Numbered from the stretch's first letter, positions 31,946 to 44,030 are shown. The stretch is 64,000 bases of DNA from Piezodorus guildinii (GCA_023052935.1 CM041292.1:39005639-39069638); one strand, 5' to 3'. Numbers and translations are program-made. The notes: generated by a model from the sequence alone, not told the origin.

Positions 31946-34799
31946 ATAAAAATTGCTCCCTTGCGAAACAAAGGCGGGTCTGTCTGCTAGTTCTATTATA
32001 ATTCGGACAATTTCGAATTTTCACCTGGTGGAGCAAACTTCATATTTTACACTAAATGAGTCAAGAATACAGAATTAATAACTAAAATCCATGTTTTAGT
32101 TTGCACTACGTAAGTGAAAGTTGTTTTACTCGCCTACCAGATTTTTTTCTCCCAACTTCATTGTAATACGCCGTGTATAAATCAATTTAATGAACGTTTC
32201 GTTATATAAATGTTTAAAAAATGAAAGACTATTAATTTGCGAATTTGCGCACATGTATTATGAATTTCTGAAATGATTAAATGAGTATCATATTCCAAAA
32301 TTTAAATTCATAAAGTTAAATCAGTGAGTAATATATTCACCTCATTTAGACGGTTTTTTATTGAGCCTTAAAAGCCTGCAATGCGATTCCCAGTTCTCAT
32401 ATTTCATCCGTGGAATCCTTATCTTCATTATTCATTTGGAAGGTCCGGAGTTGACTTAAGCTGTTAACCTCTGAACTGGTGACTTTCTCACGATTGAGGA
32501 GGAAATCCAAATATTTTAGGATCCTGGTTTAATACTAATTGGATGGGGCAACAGAGATTTAGGAGATGCGATAAATTTCATGAGCGATGTTTTCGCAACG
32601 ATTTCCAGATAAACCTTTAAAAAAATAAGCTCTGTACTTAGGGCACAATCATTATTATTATTTTTAATAATCCCAAAAAAAGGAGAATTTTACCTATGAA
32701 TACGATTTTTTTTTACACCTTAATCTGTCTATTAAAAAATTCTTTTTTTCTTTTTGCAATCTTTTCGAAAACGGCTTTAACCATGTTGACGTAACTTCAA
32801 CTTAAAGTTATCAACATATAAAGATTCAACGTATGTAATTTGTTATTTCACGCTATATAACTTCAGTAAGGATTGGATGCAAAGATAGTGAATCAAATAA
32901 TAATTAAATACATAAAAGCCTCATATTTTTTGAATATATACATATTTTGTAATGTATCTAAGCATCTGAAAAGTGAGAATTTAGGAATGCTAAGAAGTGT
33001 TGTATTCAGGAAATATATTTATAATTATTCCTAATTCTTGACCTTTTATTTTATTTGCTTCTATTAATTAAGGTAAATATATTTTTTTCTGTTTAAAAAC
33101 ATTGAGCTGTATATATTTATTGACAAAGCTTCATCTGCACTTGTATAAGTAATATCAACCGGTAGATATTAGAAATACTTATGCATAAAAACCTTATTGT
33201 TCATATTTTAATAAAAGTTAAATACATAGTAGAACCCGAGAAGTATAAAACTTTTATTTTTTTTTAAGGATTAATCTGTCTTGTAGAAAAAAAAGTAAAA
33301 CCTTTACATTTCTTGCAGACGGTACGCAGAGGTTTTTTTTTTAAATTCTAACAAGATTTTTATTGAAGAATTATTTACTTTCATATATAAAATATAGTAT
33401 GGAAAATGTTTATGATTGAGAAAAAAAAATCAAATCCACGTTGGCAACGGTTTTACTCTTTAAAAACACCTAACAACCAAAAATCTTTTTTTTTGTTTTA
33501 TAAAAAGCTTGCGCGGGTTTTTTTTAATCTGTTCAAAATCGAAAATTTTAACTAAACGGGAAATCTACAAAAACAATTTAAAACATTTGTTGAACACTAG
33601 ATAGTTAGCATAGAAGAGGACGTTGAGGTTGAATTGGGAATAAAGTTTTAATACGACGTATTCTCTGACCGAAATAGTGTATATTAAGACAGGGACATAA
33701 GATAAGCATTATTGGAGGCTCATAAGAATCACATTATCTTTAAATGTTGCAATAAACTTGTCTGCAATAAGCATTTCGTGATAGAATAAATTAAAGTGTA
33801 CTGGGTCTCAAATCACTCCATGAGGAATACCTGAAATAATATTCTTACGCTAGCCAATAATAATTATTATAATAAGAGAATTCTGTAAATTACTTTACAT
33901 AAAAAAAATTACCAATTTTATAATCGTAAAAGCTTTTTTAATAATTCAGGGGATAGTAAACGAAGATGAATATTTATTTTATTATATCTTTTTCATAACT
34001 TAATCGGATACTTTGACATTATTTTAAAGTACGTAGTAATATGTAAGTGCGTGATTATATGTCCAAGTAATTTATCGTAAATTACATTTATATGTTAAAC
34101 GTTAAGCGCTAAAAGTTGAAAAAAGGTCAACAATTAAAACATACTGTTAACGTTGTTTAGTCATGTTTCATTCTACATTGGTTGTCTTTATAAACATAAT
34201 ATAATATAATAAGGTCAAATAGTGAAAAAGGAAAGCAAGATACACTTAGAAAAATAAGCTAATTTGCATACAATAATAAAATATATTGTGAATAAATTAA
34301 AAAAAAATAATAATCAACTTTTTCCACTTGTTGTGAACATAATATGACCAACATTAAAAAAGAAAAAAAAAAGTTTAGTAAGCATTAAAAAGAAAGTACA
34401 TAAAAGATTAACCCTCGGTGGGTAAGGTGAATTCGGACTCCCACATGGTAAGGTGAGGTTGATTTATATAATCAACCAAAATCATAGTTAATAAGTGAAA
34501 AATAAACATTTGGAATGATGTTGATAAATCAACTCTTGATAAATTAGTTAACATTGCTTGGGAACATATAATGTCTAAGTGCTAAGAAATTAAAAAAATA
34601 AAATAAACAAAGAGTAAAACAATTATTTAACTTATTATAAGAACTCAAAGTCACTAAAATTGTTAAAACAATAGGCAAATGAACAAACAAACCATGAGAA
34701 AAGCTACCTTTAAAAACCTCTATTTACAAAGTACAAAAAAATAATATCGATTTATAAAACCTAAATCGTAAGTGATGCATTACAATAAAAGGCTTGTGA
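31946..34799. other. Long AT-rich interval without genes
   Basis: A family X block (GTAAGTGAAAG, CACCAGA-like) lies near 32108-32150 (CTACCAGATTTTT). Homopolymer A and T runs are frequent. No ORF, repeat pair or structural motif worth naming was found in 32200-34799. Confidence 0.4.
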
Positions 34800-35460
34800 A
34801 GAAACTACCTAGCGGTAGTACTTCGATGTTTATTTAAGTAAATAGATCCCGAGGCCATCTTCTTTTTAATCGCCTCGGAGGGTTGTCAGGAATATTTGAG
34901 GTTGATAGGTTGCGGACAAGATGGTTTATAGGGGTAGGGAAGTTTGGAATTAAAAGAGGTATATCTGATACGAGAAAGGTCTGCCACAAATGGGATATTA
35001 AGGTCGTTATGGATGATTTTATTTGTGACAAAATAAGGAGCATTAAGGATTTTGGATTGTAAGGATTGGATGCGGGAGGAATTAGATGGCTTAGTAGAGC
35101 CCCAAAGCTCGATTCCATATGTCCAGATAGGTCTGATGACAGTAATATAAATGAGCTTTTTGTAGTTAATTGGAAGTTTAGAACGTTTGTCTAGTAAGTG
35201 TTGTAGTAATCGGTATCTACGGGCAGTTTCTTGTCGTTTTAGTCTCGTGTTAGGGTTCCATGTAAGACTTTTGTCAAGATGGAGTCTTAGGTATCGGTTT
35301 TGTACAACGCCACTCATAGCGTATTATTAAAGGATACGGTAGGGCAGGAGGTCATCGATTTTCGATGAAGTGTAAAGGTAATTTGGTGGAATTTTTTTGG
35401 ATTTAATTTAATCCTCCAGTTCTGACACCACTCCTCAATGGCTGTGATGAGGGACTGAAT
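34800..35460 (-). mobile_element. Jockey-like LINE fragment (type J1), reverse copy
   Basis: The minus-strand frame has RYLRLHLDKSLTWNPNTRLK, RYRLLQHLLDKRSKLPINYK, RPIWTYGIELWGSTKPSNSS and APYFVTNKIIHNDLNIPFVA. A frame change leads to NPPRRLKRRWPRDLFT with a stop at 34834. It aligns with the second half of the J1 copy at 30889. 5'-truncated at about 35460 (EEWCQNWRIKLN region), so RT catalytic motifs are lost. Confidence 0.85.
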
Positions 35461-36489
35461 TTTTTAAAATTGTGAAATATGATCTTCACTAATAAATTTT
35501 ATAATAATAAAGAGATTGCGGAAGTTACCGAACAATGCTTCATTAAACCTCAATATTGTTTAATTTTTACAAAATTATTTTTAAAAAACAAAGAAACAAT
35601 GGAAGTTAATAAAATACTCATTTTAAGTATGATATTTATCTGCACCTGTAAGTCGATAATAATAATTCTTTATTATACCAGATACTATACAAACGTAATT
35701 TTTTTGAAGGTCAATTTATTTATTTTTAGCATTTAAGCGCTGAGTCTTAATATAGAAAAAATAAGGAAAATAAAGCGAATCTTTGATAAATAATATGTAT
35801 CATCATCATTATCTTGAAGGTTTGATAAAACATAAAAAAAAAATCTGCTAACGTTAGACGGTTATGTTTTATCAGCAAGTCACCCTCGACGCAAGGACAC
35901 ACACAACGTTTATCGAATTAAATTATAAAATAATAATTTAGGTAAAGGAAATTAAATAAGCTTAATAGTGAAGTGATCGTAGGAAAATAATCATCGCAAT
36001 TTAGCCTTAGGAAATATGTGAGAGCCGTATAAAGCCAAAATCTACGATGCCTTGCTACCACTTTCTTTGCCTTTCACTGCCCATCTAGAGCCGCTTATAT
36101 CACTCCATCTAGGTCAAGGTTCAGTATCTTCGATCTATCATCTTTTCAAATTTGGCTGGAGTTTTTCGTTTTAGAAACTTAATATTAACCAGAATAATAA
36201 AAAGTATCAAATATAAAAAAATCTCGTCTCACGGTGTTTGTAGTCGTACTCCTCCAAAACGGCTCTATCAATTTCTTGTTGTTGCATATTTGGTACGTAT
36301 GAAAATAGGTCCTAAAGTATATTTCATGCCGCTAGATGATTTGAGTATCCATATATTGAATTTTTATTTTTTTATTTCACGGAAATGTGTTATTGTATTT
36401 TTCTTTTATTTGACATAAAAAATACCTAAAACCCAATATTTTTACCCTTATTCCAGCACCCACGGATTTTTCAATCGCGATTTTAGTAT

Positions 36490-36600
36490 TTCGGTATGAA
36501 CGAATATAAATAATTTTACTAAGTTCGTATTACAAAAATCTGGTGCGGACAAAACACGGTTCTTACTTACCTGGGCTGGTTAAACAACTCAAGAACTTCC
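36490..36600. repeat. Family X dispersed repeat fragment
   Basis: Contains AAAAATCTGGTGCGGAC and CTTACTTACCTGGGCTGG, matching the reverse form of the GGTAAGTGAAAG/CACCAGA block found near 6150, 25030 and 55610. Bases 35461-36489 contain only short chance ORFs. Confidence 0.4.
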
Positions 36601-36679
36601 AAAAAAAAACTGAAAAATTGAATAAACTTTATTCAGTAACGTTGAAAACTTATAATATAAGATAAACTATATTAGGTTT

Positions 36680-37350
36680 TATGTTTATTTAACTGTTAAT
36701 AAACAATCAACTAATATGAAAAACAATAAATAGCTCAAAGGAAAATGGTAGATCACCACTGCTAATTTCAAAATCTCTGCTAGTCCTGAACCAATTTCAA
36801 TGATTTTTTTAAATTTTTTTTAGGAAATTTAATTCTCTATGAAATAGCACTATGACAAAAATTGCTGGTATTTATGAGTGAGAAAAACGGATTTTTTTTT
36901 TAAATTGTTATTCTTGTTCTGTGTAAGTTTTTTATCATCAACAATAACGGAGTTATCAGGAAATCACATCTCCTATAAGTTGTGACATGAAGATACAAGA
37001 TTTTATTTTAGTTTTTTCTTCTCTTTGTTCTTTTCAAGTTTACTCGATCTTAAATAATATGAGTTATATATATTGATCTTTTTTTTTTCTACGTTTATTG
37101 TGCTGTTGTGATTTTAAAACTCTGTACATATTTTTTAGCATCTTAAAAAATAACCGAGTTATGGGTGTATTTATGGTTAAAATTTCAATTTTCATCTTTA
37201 ATCTTTTTTTATCTTTTTTTAAATAATTATTTGTTTTGTTTTTTGTTAAAAAATACTAATAACTTTTTTCTCTATCTTCAAAAATAACTGAGTTATTGGG
37301 TTCAACCACTTTTGATCAGGCACCATTTTAAAAATAACTAGCTGATATAA
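36680..37350. repeat. Family Y dispersed repeat copy
   Basis: Aligns in order with 27040-27790: GGAAAATGGTAGATCACCAC region, CCAATTTCAATGA, AACGGAGTTATCAGG-type block, AAAAATAACTGAGTTATTGG. Diverged with indels. Bases 37360-37960 after it show no feature I can name. Confidence 0.5.
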
Positions 37351-37964
37351 ACTTCTATTTTCTTAGATTTTAGGATCATCATTGTTTCGAAAATATAATG
37401 ATGTGGCGTGTTCTTAGAGGATGTGCAGTAATAAACTCGACCACTACCAGGTGATAGACTTGGTGCATCAACATCAACATTTAATTAAAAAACAGACATA
37501 CAAAATTAAGTTCTCGAAAACGCTGATTCCTCCAGTAATAATACAAAGAGCAGAAAATTTCCCAAGCATGAACCAGATTCCACAGCAGCAGGTCCCTTTG
37601 CCTTGTCCTATCCCAACACAGTCACGCTGCGTCACTTTCTTTATGCAAATTCTTCCACCTCTAGTAGTTTTCTCAATCCAAATCCACTTCACCTTTTGTA
37701 TCGGCTAACAAGACATCGGTTTCTATTTTGCCTTTATTGGAAATAAATATAAAATTATATAATTATATATATACACGAACAAAACCCTTAAACTCCGTTT
37801 AAGAGCATGCAAAAAAATAAAAATATAAATTATGTTGTACATTTATAATACTTAAATACTAGACTTACTTCTTGCAACCTTCAACGGATACTAAAAAAAA
37901 ACCTGTACCTGTTAAGTATTTCACTAAGGGTTTTAGGCTTAGTACATATAGAGATTCGTACTGT

Positions 37965-38212
37965 TTTACGGCCAACGGCCGTGTAAGGAGATAATTAGGC
38001 CTTTAATACGCTCAGCCCCCAGGTTTTTTTCCAATTTTGGGTACCCACTTAATATAGGATGGGTGTTCCCTAAGAGGGTCCCCATTCCCAAGGGTCACTC
38101 CAGGGCTTACATAATTCTGCCTTAGCAGGGGTTCGAAATGGGACCGGGACCGAACCGGAAATGGAGAACAGTAGGCTAGTACTCTATTTATCTAACCATG
38201 CCGCTACCTCAA
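37965..38212 (-). repeat. tRNA-derived SINE, family C, reverse copy
   Basis: On the minus strand the head GGCATGGTTAGATAAATAGA and a B-box-like TTTCGAACCCC are present. The middle resembles the family C body, and its 3' end has GGCCTAATTATCTCCTTACA in place of the AATCACCTCATTGCA of other copies. Diverged. Confidence 0.6.
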
Positions 38213-38700
38213 GCCACCCTTAACGGATACTAGAAGCCACAAAAGAAAAAAAATAAAGTGTATGTTTTAATTTCTATTAATTGTCTGTCAAAGAATGATT
38301 AAAAATGTCTTTTAATCACATATCAGTTAGTAAGTTTTAATCATCATTTAAAACCAAAAGCAGTTAATTATACCAGACAATGGGAAGATATTTACTACTA
38401 TGATTTCAACAACATCGAAATTTCGTATATCTTAAAAAATAATATTTATACAATCGAAATATCGGGTAACACTGGATTTCACACAGTAATTAACAAAAAA
38501 AAAATATATATATATATATCTACAATTAAAATAAATATATTGCTATTCTAGGACGAAATAACAATTATTTTAAAAGAAAAGAGGTGAAAAAGAATCAATA
38601 AGTTCGTTTTGAAAAAAAAAAAATAAATAAATAAATATGACTGATATAATGTGAATGAAAGAAAAGAATTTAAATAATTTGAACTACATATTATGTTGCC

Positions 38701-38784
38701 AACGTTTGCCAAAGAATGAGTTCTATCTGAGTTCTCATACGGTGTGGAATCCTGATGACCATCCACAATGTGGGTCGAAACGTT
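38701..38784 (+). ncRNA. Hammerhead-ribozyme-like motif
   Basis: The core CTGATGA (38752-38758) is followed by a hairpin in which CCAC pairs with GTGG (and flanking GAC with GTC), then GAAA (38777-38780) and CGTT (38781-38784). Upstream, AACG (38701-38704) can pair with that CGTT as stem III. It is followed by TTT, so a GUU cleavage triplet is possible. The intervening 44 bases have an ATGAG/CTCAT hairpin as a weak stem I. The core matches the hammerhead consensus; activity is unproven because stem I is poor. Confidence 0.4.
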
Positions 38785-39082
38785 ACCGTGATATTAAATA
38801 TTTAAAATTATTTCATAGTTATTCTTTCACTGATCACCATCCAGATTAATTACTTCCTAAAATAAAATTAGTAGTTAACAATATGAGTCAACAATAAAAT
38901 TGTTCATATATGGGACGGAATACGTATCATAAATGGAACTAGAAACTTGGAACATTATTTAATTATTTAAGGGTATTATAATCAATAATAGTTGTATCTT
39001 ATATAAAACAAAATTAATATTATCATTTACATCTTAAAATATTTATTTATTGCCGTAGTGCTGAATGTTAGAAAATTAAACC

Positions 39083-39110
39083 TTGAAGATGGAGTAGTAC
39101 GCCGAAACGT
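39083..39110 (+). ncRNA. Degenerate hammerhead-core-like motif
   Basis: TTGAAGA, then GG..GCC hairpin over 14 bases, then GAAACGT. It has the same spacing and end (GAAACGT) as the better motif at 38752, but the first core is mutated (TTGAAGA for CTGATGA) and the stem is only three pairs. Confidence 0.25.
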
Positions 39111-39289
39111 AAGTGTTCTAAATGTTAATTATGAAATGCTTTCATAAGAAAATCTACATTAAAGTTAGTTCTCAGAAAGTTTATTGCTTCATATAATAAG
39201 GACAAGTTAATAAGTATTTTCGTCTGGTTATATTTATGAAATTCAAATAGATCAACAGCCAACAAAGGGCTCATCTTCTGAAATAAATG

Positions 39290-39655
39290 AGCAACTGTGT
39301 AAGAATCCGAGTCTATTGTGATTCATGGTGTGACCTTTGAAAGATCACTCCCGTGGAAGATATTCTCACTAACGGAAACAGTGAGTTCTCGGCCGGTTCA
39401 CGATCGGTTTCCCAACTGATCGTGCCCAAGGCTGCCCCTTCTTCTATCTGATCCCGTGCCCGAAAACATTTATATATCGGGGTTAAGTACGCTCGGCAAT
39501 GTTATTAAATTGGCTATTTCTTCGAAACCAGTTTTATCCGTAAGCCCTTTCGCCTCTGTCGCAATGATGACACCTCCGGTATCGGCCATCTCTTTTCCTA
39601 GCTCTTGCCGAAGAGGGTCCGGTCTATTCTATGATCACTAATGGCTATCTAATAG
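39290..39655 (-). other. Unassigned GC-richer stretch with short minus-strand ORF
   Basis: The interval is clearly richer in G and C than its surroundings. The minus strand holds an ATG-initiated frame of about 39 codons beginning MADTGGVIIATEAKGLTD and ending SVLNPDI (roughly 39474-39593). Flanking minus-strand sequence down to about 39140 also reads without many stops. I recognise no family. It may be part of a retroelement or a decayed exon. Confidence 0.25.
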
Positions 39656-39826
39656 TTTAATACGTCGTCTATTGCAGCAACGAAGTTTTCTTTATTTATT
39701 TTTTTAAATTATAAGATGAAATTAAACATTAAATATTACACTGTGTGATTTTAATAAAGGATGAGATGGTTATGGTCTCGGTTAAATGGTCCCTAAGTAG
39801 TGGAGTCAATTTATTTTCCAAACTAT

Positions 39827-39856
39827 GTTTCTACCCACATTGTGGGTCTTTATCAG
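39827..39856 (-). ncRNA. Hammerhead-core-like motif with 6-bp stem II
   Basis: Read on the minus strand: CTGATAA, then ACCCAC-ATT-GTGGGT (a perfect six-pair hairpin), then AGAAAC. The loop and stem are close to those at 38760-38776. CTGATAA replaces CTGATGA, which would weaken activity. Clearly the same motif family. Confidence 0.3.
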
Positions 39857-41099
39857 GGCTAAAATAAGCACACGATACAATATAGGAATTTATTGCAAAT
39901 AAATTAATGGATATAAACAATTTATGGACTATCATGGCTATGCAAGTATAGAGTGATTGCTTTTAAGTCGGTGGTAGGTAGCGCGGGTTAATCTGTTTTT
40001 AGGGAGAAGGTAGGATCACAGTTAGAAGGTAAGAAAAAGTAGTTCGTTGGGAAATAAGACAGTGAATTTTGTCATTATTGTCCGTTTTGATAAATTGAGA
40101 TCAAACAATTCAGGAATTGTCTTGGATAAGTATTTGAACTTATTAATAAATAATCATTAGGAATTATTACTGTTCTTCCTAATGTTGTTTATATTTCCCG
40201 TTGGGGCCCAAATTTTTCATCCCTTCTTCTCAATGTAATAGTCTGATTCGCAATCTTATCACTGGTTATGAGTATATTTATAGATATGACATATTTGGAG
40301 TCGCTGATGAATGAGAGATTTTGCGCATCCGTATAAGAAATATGATATCCGTCCATCTCCTACACCCACTATCCTGGTCCACCCACACGAGCAGACCATT
40401 TTGCGGGACTTGAACGTTTGGATTCAGAGAAACCTGAAACGTATTTCTGACGAAAACTTGAATCAGAAAATTTCATGATCCCATTACTTTCTTTATGTTT
40501 CATATAAGTGAAAGTTATACAATGATGTAATAATTCTCTACTCACATATTATCAAGATTTTAAGTGTGTTTTCAGTTAATTTATATTAATGTAACCAAAT
40601 TTGTCATGTGTTTTGGTCGTATTACATTTTATTTCGACTGCCAAGCTTTTTTTAAACCTTTCTTAGATAGTCTCTAGTATTCATTGGTTTTACACGAGTT
40701 ATTAAGATGTTACACGTGGTCAGGTGGATTTTAGCAACTTTCACCTGAAGGGATGGTCCTTGCAACTAGGCACCTACGATATTAGACCAACACATCATTA
40801 CATGTTCTCCTCCAGGATGGTTTTGGTTTGTTTGACCTCGAGAGTGGCTCGATTAGCAGTATTGTGAACACTGTTTTGACTCCACTTCCTGCTATTATCT
40901 CATTTCCATAGGCAGAATCTGGCTTTGGTTTTGTGATCTTTTCTAAGACTCATAAAAGTACACGAGAATTAGAACAGAATGTAAGAGTTATCTTTGTCTT
41001 ATTGGTAACCTTCCTCCAATTGAGTAAGCTTCTTCTAATTGCACAAAGTATCTCCACCTATGGATCCTATTCGTTGCCTCACGTCCTATTCCACCAGGG

Positions 41100-41305
41100 A
41101 TTGTAATTTATAGAGGGCTAAAAAAATCATTGGTTATGCCGTTATGAGAGGGCATAATATGGTGGTTCCGAGCCTGTGAAATATCAGTTATTCGTTAAAA
41201 ATCCGTAATCTAATTAAAACTGAAAGAGAAAAATTTAGGTACTGTAAATTTTACATTGTACACTGTAGCATCTTCCAATAAGCCAGACAAGCATAAAAGT
41301 GATTT
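41100..41305 (+). repeat. SINE, family B, diverged and 5'-truncated
   Basis: Follows the family B body: ATTGGTTATGCCGTTATGAG, GGTGGTTCCGAGCCTGTG, TCGTTAAAAATCCG, CACTGTAGCATC and AAGCATAAAAGTG. The head with the A-box and B-box is absent. Confidence 0.65.
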
Positions 41306-41439
41306 TTAATAAAATGCATAAAACAGAAGTAAGATATGGAAGTTTATTAAAAAATAACAATGGCAAATCACATGTTACATTTGCCTAAGAAACAGAACTA
41401 GCCATTGAGTTCACAAAGACAATCACCCGATTCCACAAT

Positions 41440-42035
41440 GAAAAACAGTAACGTACTCAGGACTTTTTTATGATAAAAGTTTGACACGGGAATCTTTTAT
41501 CTAAAAGTCTAGATAAAACATAATAAGCTTAAGTTTTGACTAAGACTATTATATCCAATACTACATAGGCGTTATCAAATACTCATCAGACAGAAACTCA
41601 ACATTTACGCATGCCAGGATGGATTTACGCATGCCAGATTTACGGAACTGGTGAAAAGACACAAATATAAACATATTTGAATCTCAATTTTTACGCCAAT
41701 CAACGACCATACCATCCAGCATTACCATTTATGCTGACTTAGTATTACAACTTGGACAAACCACGTTCGACTGACCTATAAACGATTTCACGATAAACTA
41801 AATGGACACATAAACAAACCTATGGGAAACATGGCTACAATTGACATCCCATGCTTAACTCGGAATGTTCTAGGGACCTACTATCCTAAAAATGTAGTTC
41901 AGCTGAATGTGAGGAGAATAGAAACACTAGGTCCTGTCTCCCTCGGGCCTATTCGTGCCATGTTTATGACTGAAGAATTTTGTTTGTAATGTCATATTTT
42001 ATAGGTGCAAATAAAATGATTAAGTTGAAAAAAAA
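41440..42035 (+). mobile_element. Decayed jockey-like LINE copy (J3-like)
   Basis: Remnants of the C-terminal RT region in several frames match the order of the 10070 copy. GGATTTACGCATGCCAGATT corresponds to the IWTYTSLIYGTG region, and GGAACTGGTGAAAAGACACA aligns directly. The 3' end is an AAATAAAATG stretch followed by poly-A at about 42030. No open frame. Confidence 0.55.
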
Positions 42036-43185
42036 AATACATGAATTTTATGTTTAATAATCCTTTTCTTTTTTGGGAATATTTTATAATGAGCTCATTT
42101 TTATATTAATTATAAATTTGAGCCGTTGGAATAGAACTTTACTCGATATGTTATGCGTTTTTAATAATAACTATAAGTAATAGCCTATTTCGAATTTTTC
42201 TGAATATAATATTTTTTATGATTTTCGGTTTATATTCGGTTTGCTTTTGTCTAATAATATATTTCGTTGTTTTATATAATTTACTGCAAAACATGAAATA
42301 ATCAAGCTCACATGTATTCGCTTATTTACTTTAGGAGCTAGGGAAAAGTATATGTTAGAATGCATGTTCCACTGCCAATTGCAGTTTGACTGATGCTCTG
42401 ACCCCTGCAGTCGTGAGCTGTGCAATATCCCTGCTTACCCTTTAGCTATGTAACAGGGTGGCTGGAACCATTCCGGTTCCCTCCAGGTACACAGCAAAAC
42501 TGAAATAGGAGACCCCGATGTATGAGGAAATCCCACATGAAATAGATCTCTGCCATGAGTGAAGAGCTAATTGGTTAGATTGGTTGTAGGTCTTGACCCA
42601 GCTGTTACAATTACAGCCTTCTAGATTCGGAACCATCATAAATCTAACAAGAGGATCTAAAAATTTACTATTTAGTACCTTTTACCGCAAGGACTTTTAC
42701 ATAACATTAGACTATGGTATAACCGTTAGAGTTAGTTATGCTATAGCATGTGAAAAATTTCTTTTTGTTTTTAATATTTCAATATTTAAAAATATTTAAA
42801 TTTTAATATTAAAATAACAGTTTAAAAACAGCCAAAGAAGTCCAAATTATCAAAATCTGGCTTTAGATAACCAGTGACGGGCATAGATATGATACAATTA
42901 AGGTAAAGGCTGCAGAAGCAGTTATTATTTTTTTTAGTTTTTTTTTTTTTGGAATCACATGATACACAATGACGCAAACAGCCCAACAGTAAATTCTTAC
43001 ATTGACGACAAATATGACACGTTTCATTCATCGACACATTGCGAATAAAAACAATAATAAAATTTATTTAGTTGATTGTGAAGATCAGTATTTTTCTAAG
43101 GGTGTAATGAATACCCTTGAGTTCTCTTCCTTTACGTTTGTTGGTAACGATTGTGATTAAATTAAAGGTAAAATTGGAGAGTATA
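42036..43185. other. Interval between LINE remnant and foldback element
   Basis: A less AT-rich segment at 42350-42640 has no recognisable coding or tRNA-like content. The other bases are AT-rich. No feature supported. Confidence 0.3.
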
Positions 43186-43188
43186 ATT

Positions 43189-43191
<3 letters not shown>

Positions 43192-43251
<60 letters not shown>
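43192..43251. repeat. (TA)n microsatellite at the edge of the foldback element
   Basis: About 30 TA units directly abut the 21-bp array that starts with GCATTTCC. The inner array at 43825 is also preceded by a short TATATA, so this tract probably expanded from that seed. Confidence 0.85.
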
Positions 43252-43252
<1 letters not shown>

Positions 43253-43253
43253 C

Positions 43254-43371
43254 ATTTCCAAGTCAAATTCAACCTTTTCCAAGTCAAATTTAACCTTTTC
43301 CAAGTCAAATTCAACCTTTTCCAAGTCAAATTCAACCTTTTCCAAGTCAAATTCAACCTTTTCCAAGTCAA
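43254..43371. repeat. Outer 21-bp tandem array (six units)
   Basis: Units of TTTTCCAAGTCAAATTCAACC (21 bases). They are the same units and orientation as the inner array at 43831-44030. Because 21 is divisible by three, the minus strand reads as repeats of KVEFDLE. The array is joined directly to the outer arm sequence at 43372, where the right arm instead continues into ~290 bases of further sequence. Confidence 0.9.
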
Positions 43372-43482
43372 TGTAAATATTTTAAGTGATAAATGATTTC
43401 TAAATTATTGATAATGTTTGTTATTGTTTGTATGGTTGCTTATAATATTTATTCAATTGTATTTTAGATAATATTTAAAGAT

Positions 43483-43516
43483 CTGAAGATGAGGCATAAG
43501 AAGTACCTCAAAACGT
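43483..43516 (+). ncRNA. Hammerhead-core-like motif in left arm
   Basis: CTGAAGA, a TGAGG..CCTCA hairpin, then AAAACGT. The mirrored copy lies at 48044-48077 (minus strand) and another in the solo arm at 52870-52903 (minus strand). The core differs from the hammerhead consensus at two places, so it is probably inactive. Confidence 0.25.
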
Positions 43517-43830
43517 AATAGTTTAATAATCATAGTTTATATATGTTATGATAAATAAATATATAAATAAAATAGAAGAGACTGTTCCGAATAATACATT
43601 CATAAAATTTTTATTTTTTTTAAAGTTTTTTTCAGAGCTTTTCTCATTTATAAAACAGTCTGTGTGTTCACCTAAAGTAGAACGAATGTAAACTACCGTT
43701 ACTTTAAATATTAATAATTACACATACTTTGGAGACGTAATCTTCATTTGGTTTTTTTATACAAACCTCCCTTTGACAGCCCTATTTGATATAAAAAAAT
43801 AAACAAAAAAACTTGGTTTGCACTATATAT

Positions 43831-44030
43831 AGCATTTCCAAGTCAAATTCAACCTTTTCCAAGTCAAATTCAACCTTTTCCAAGTCAAATTCAACCTTTT
43901 CCAATTCAAATTCAACCTTTTCCAAGTCAAATTCAACCTTTTCCAAGTCAAATTCAACCTTTTCCAAGTCAAATTCAACCTTTTCCAAGTCAAATTCAAC
44001 CTTTTCCATTTCAAATTCAACCTTTTTCGA
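43831..44030. repeat. Inner 21-bp tandem array, left arm
   Basis: About ten units of the 21-base motif (AAGTCAAATTCAACCTTTTCC in this register), with rare variants (AATTCAAATTC, ATTTCAAATTC). The same variants appear in the mirrored array on the right arm, so the arrays are related by inversion and not independent expansions. Confidence 0.9.

Noticed and set aside
35479..36418. Two + strand ORFs of 85 and 88 codons
   Set aside because: Lys/Ile/Phe-rich translations typical of AT-rich noncoding DNA, with no homology or splice context.
37421..37708. Overlapping ORFs on both strands (95 and 72 codons)
   Set aside because: No domain, start context or repeat partner was recognised. Neither strand shows a convincing protein; left unannotated.
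40640..41090. Possible Tc1-like transposase remnant on the minus strand
   Set aside because: A stretch such as ANRATLEVKQTKTILEENM hinted at coding sequence, but no DDE motif, HTH or terminal repeat could be matched. Too weak to annotate.
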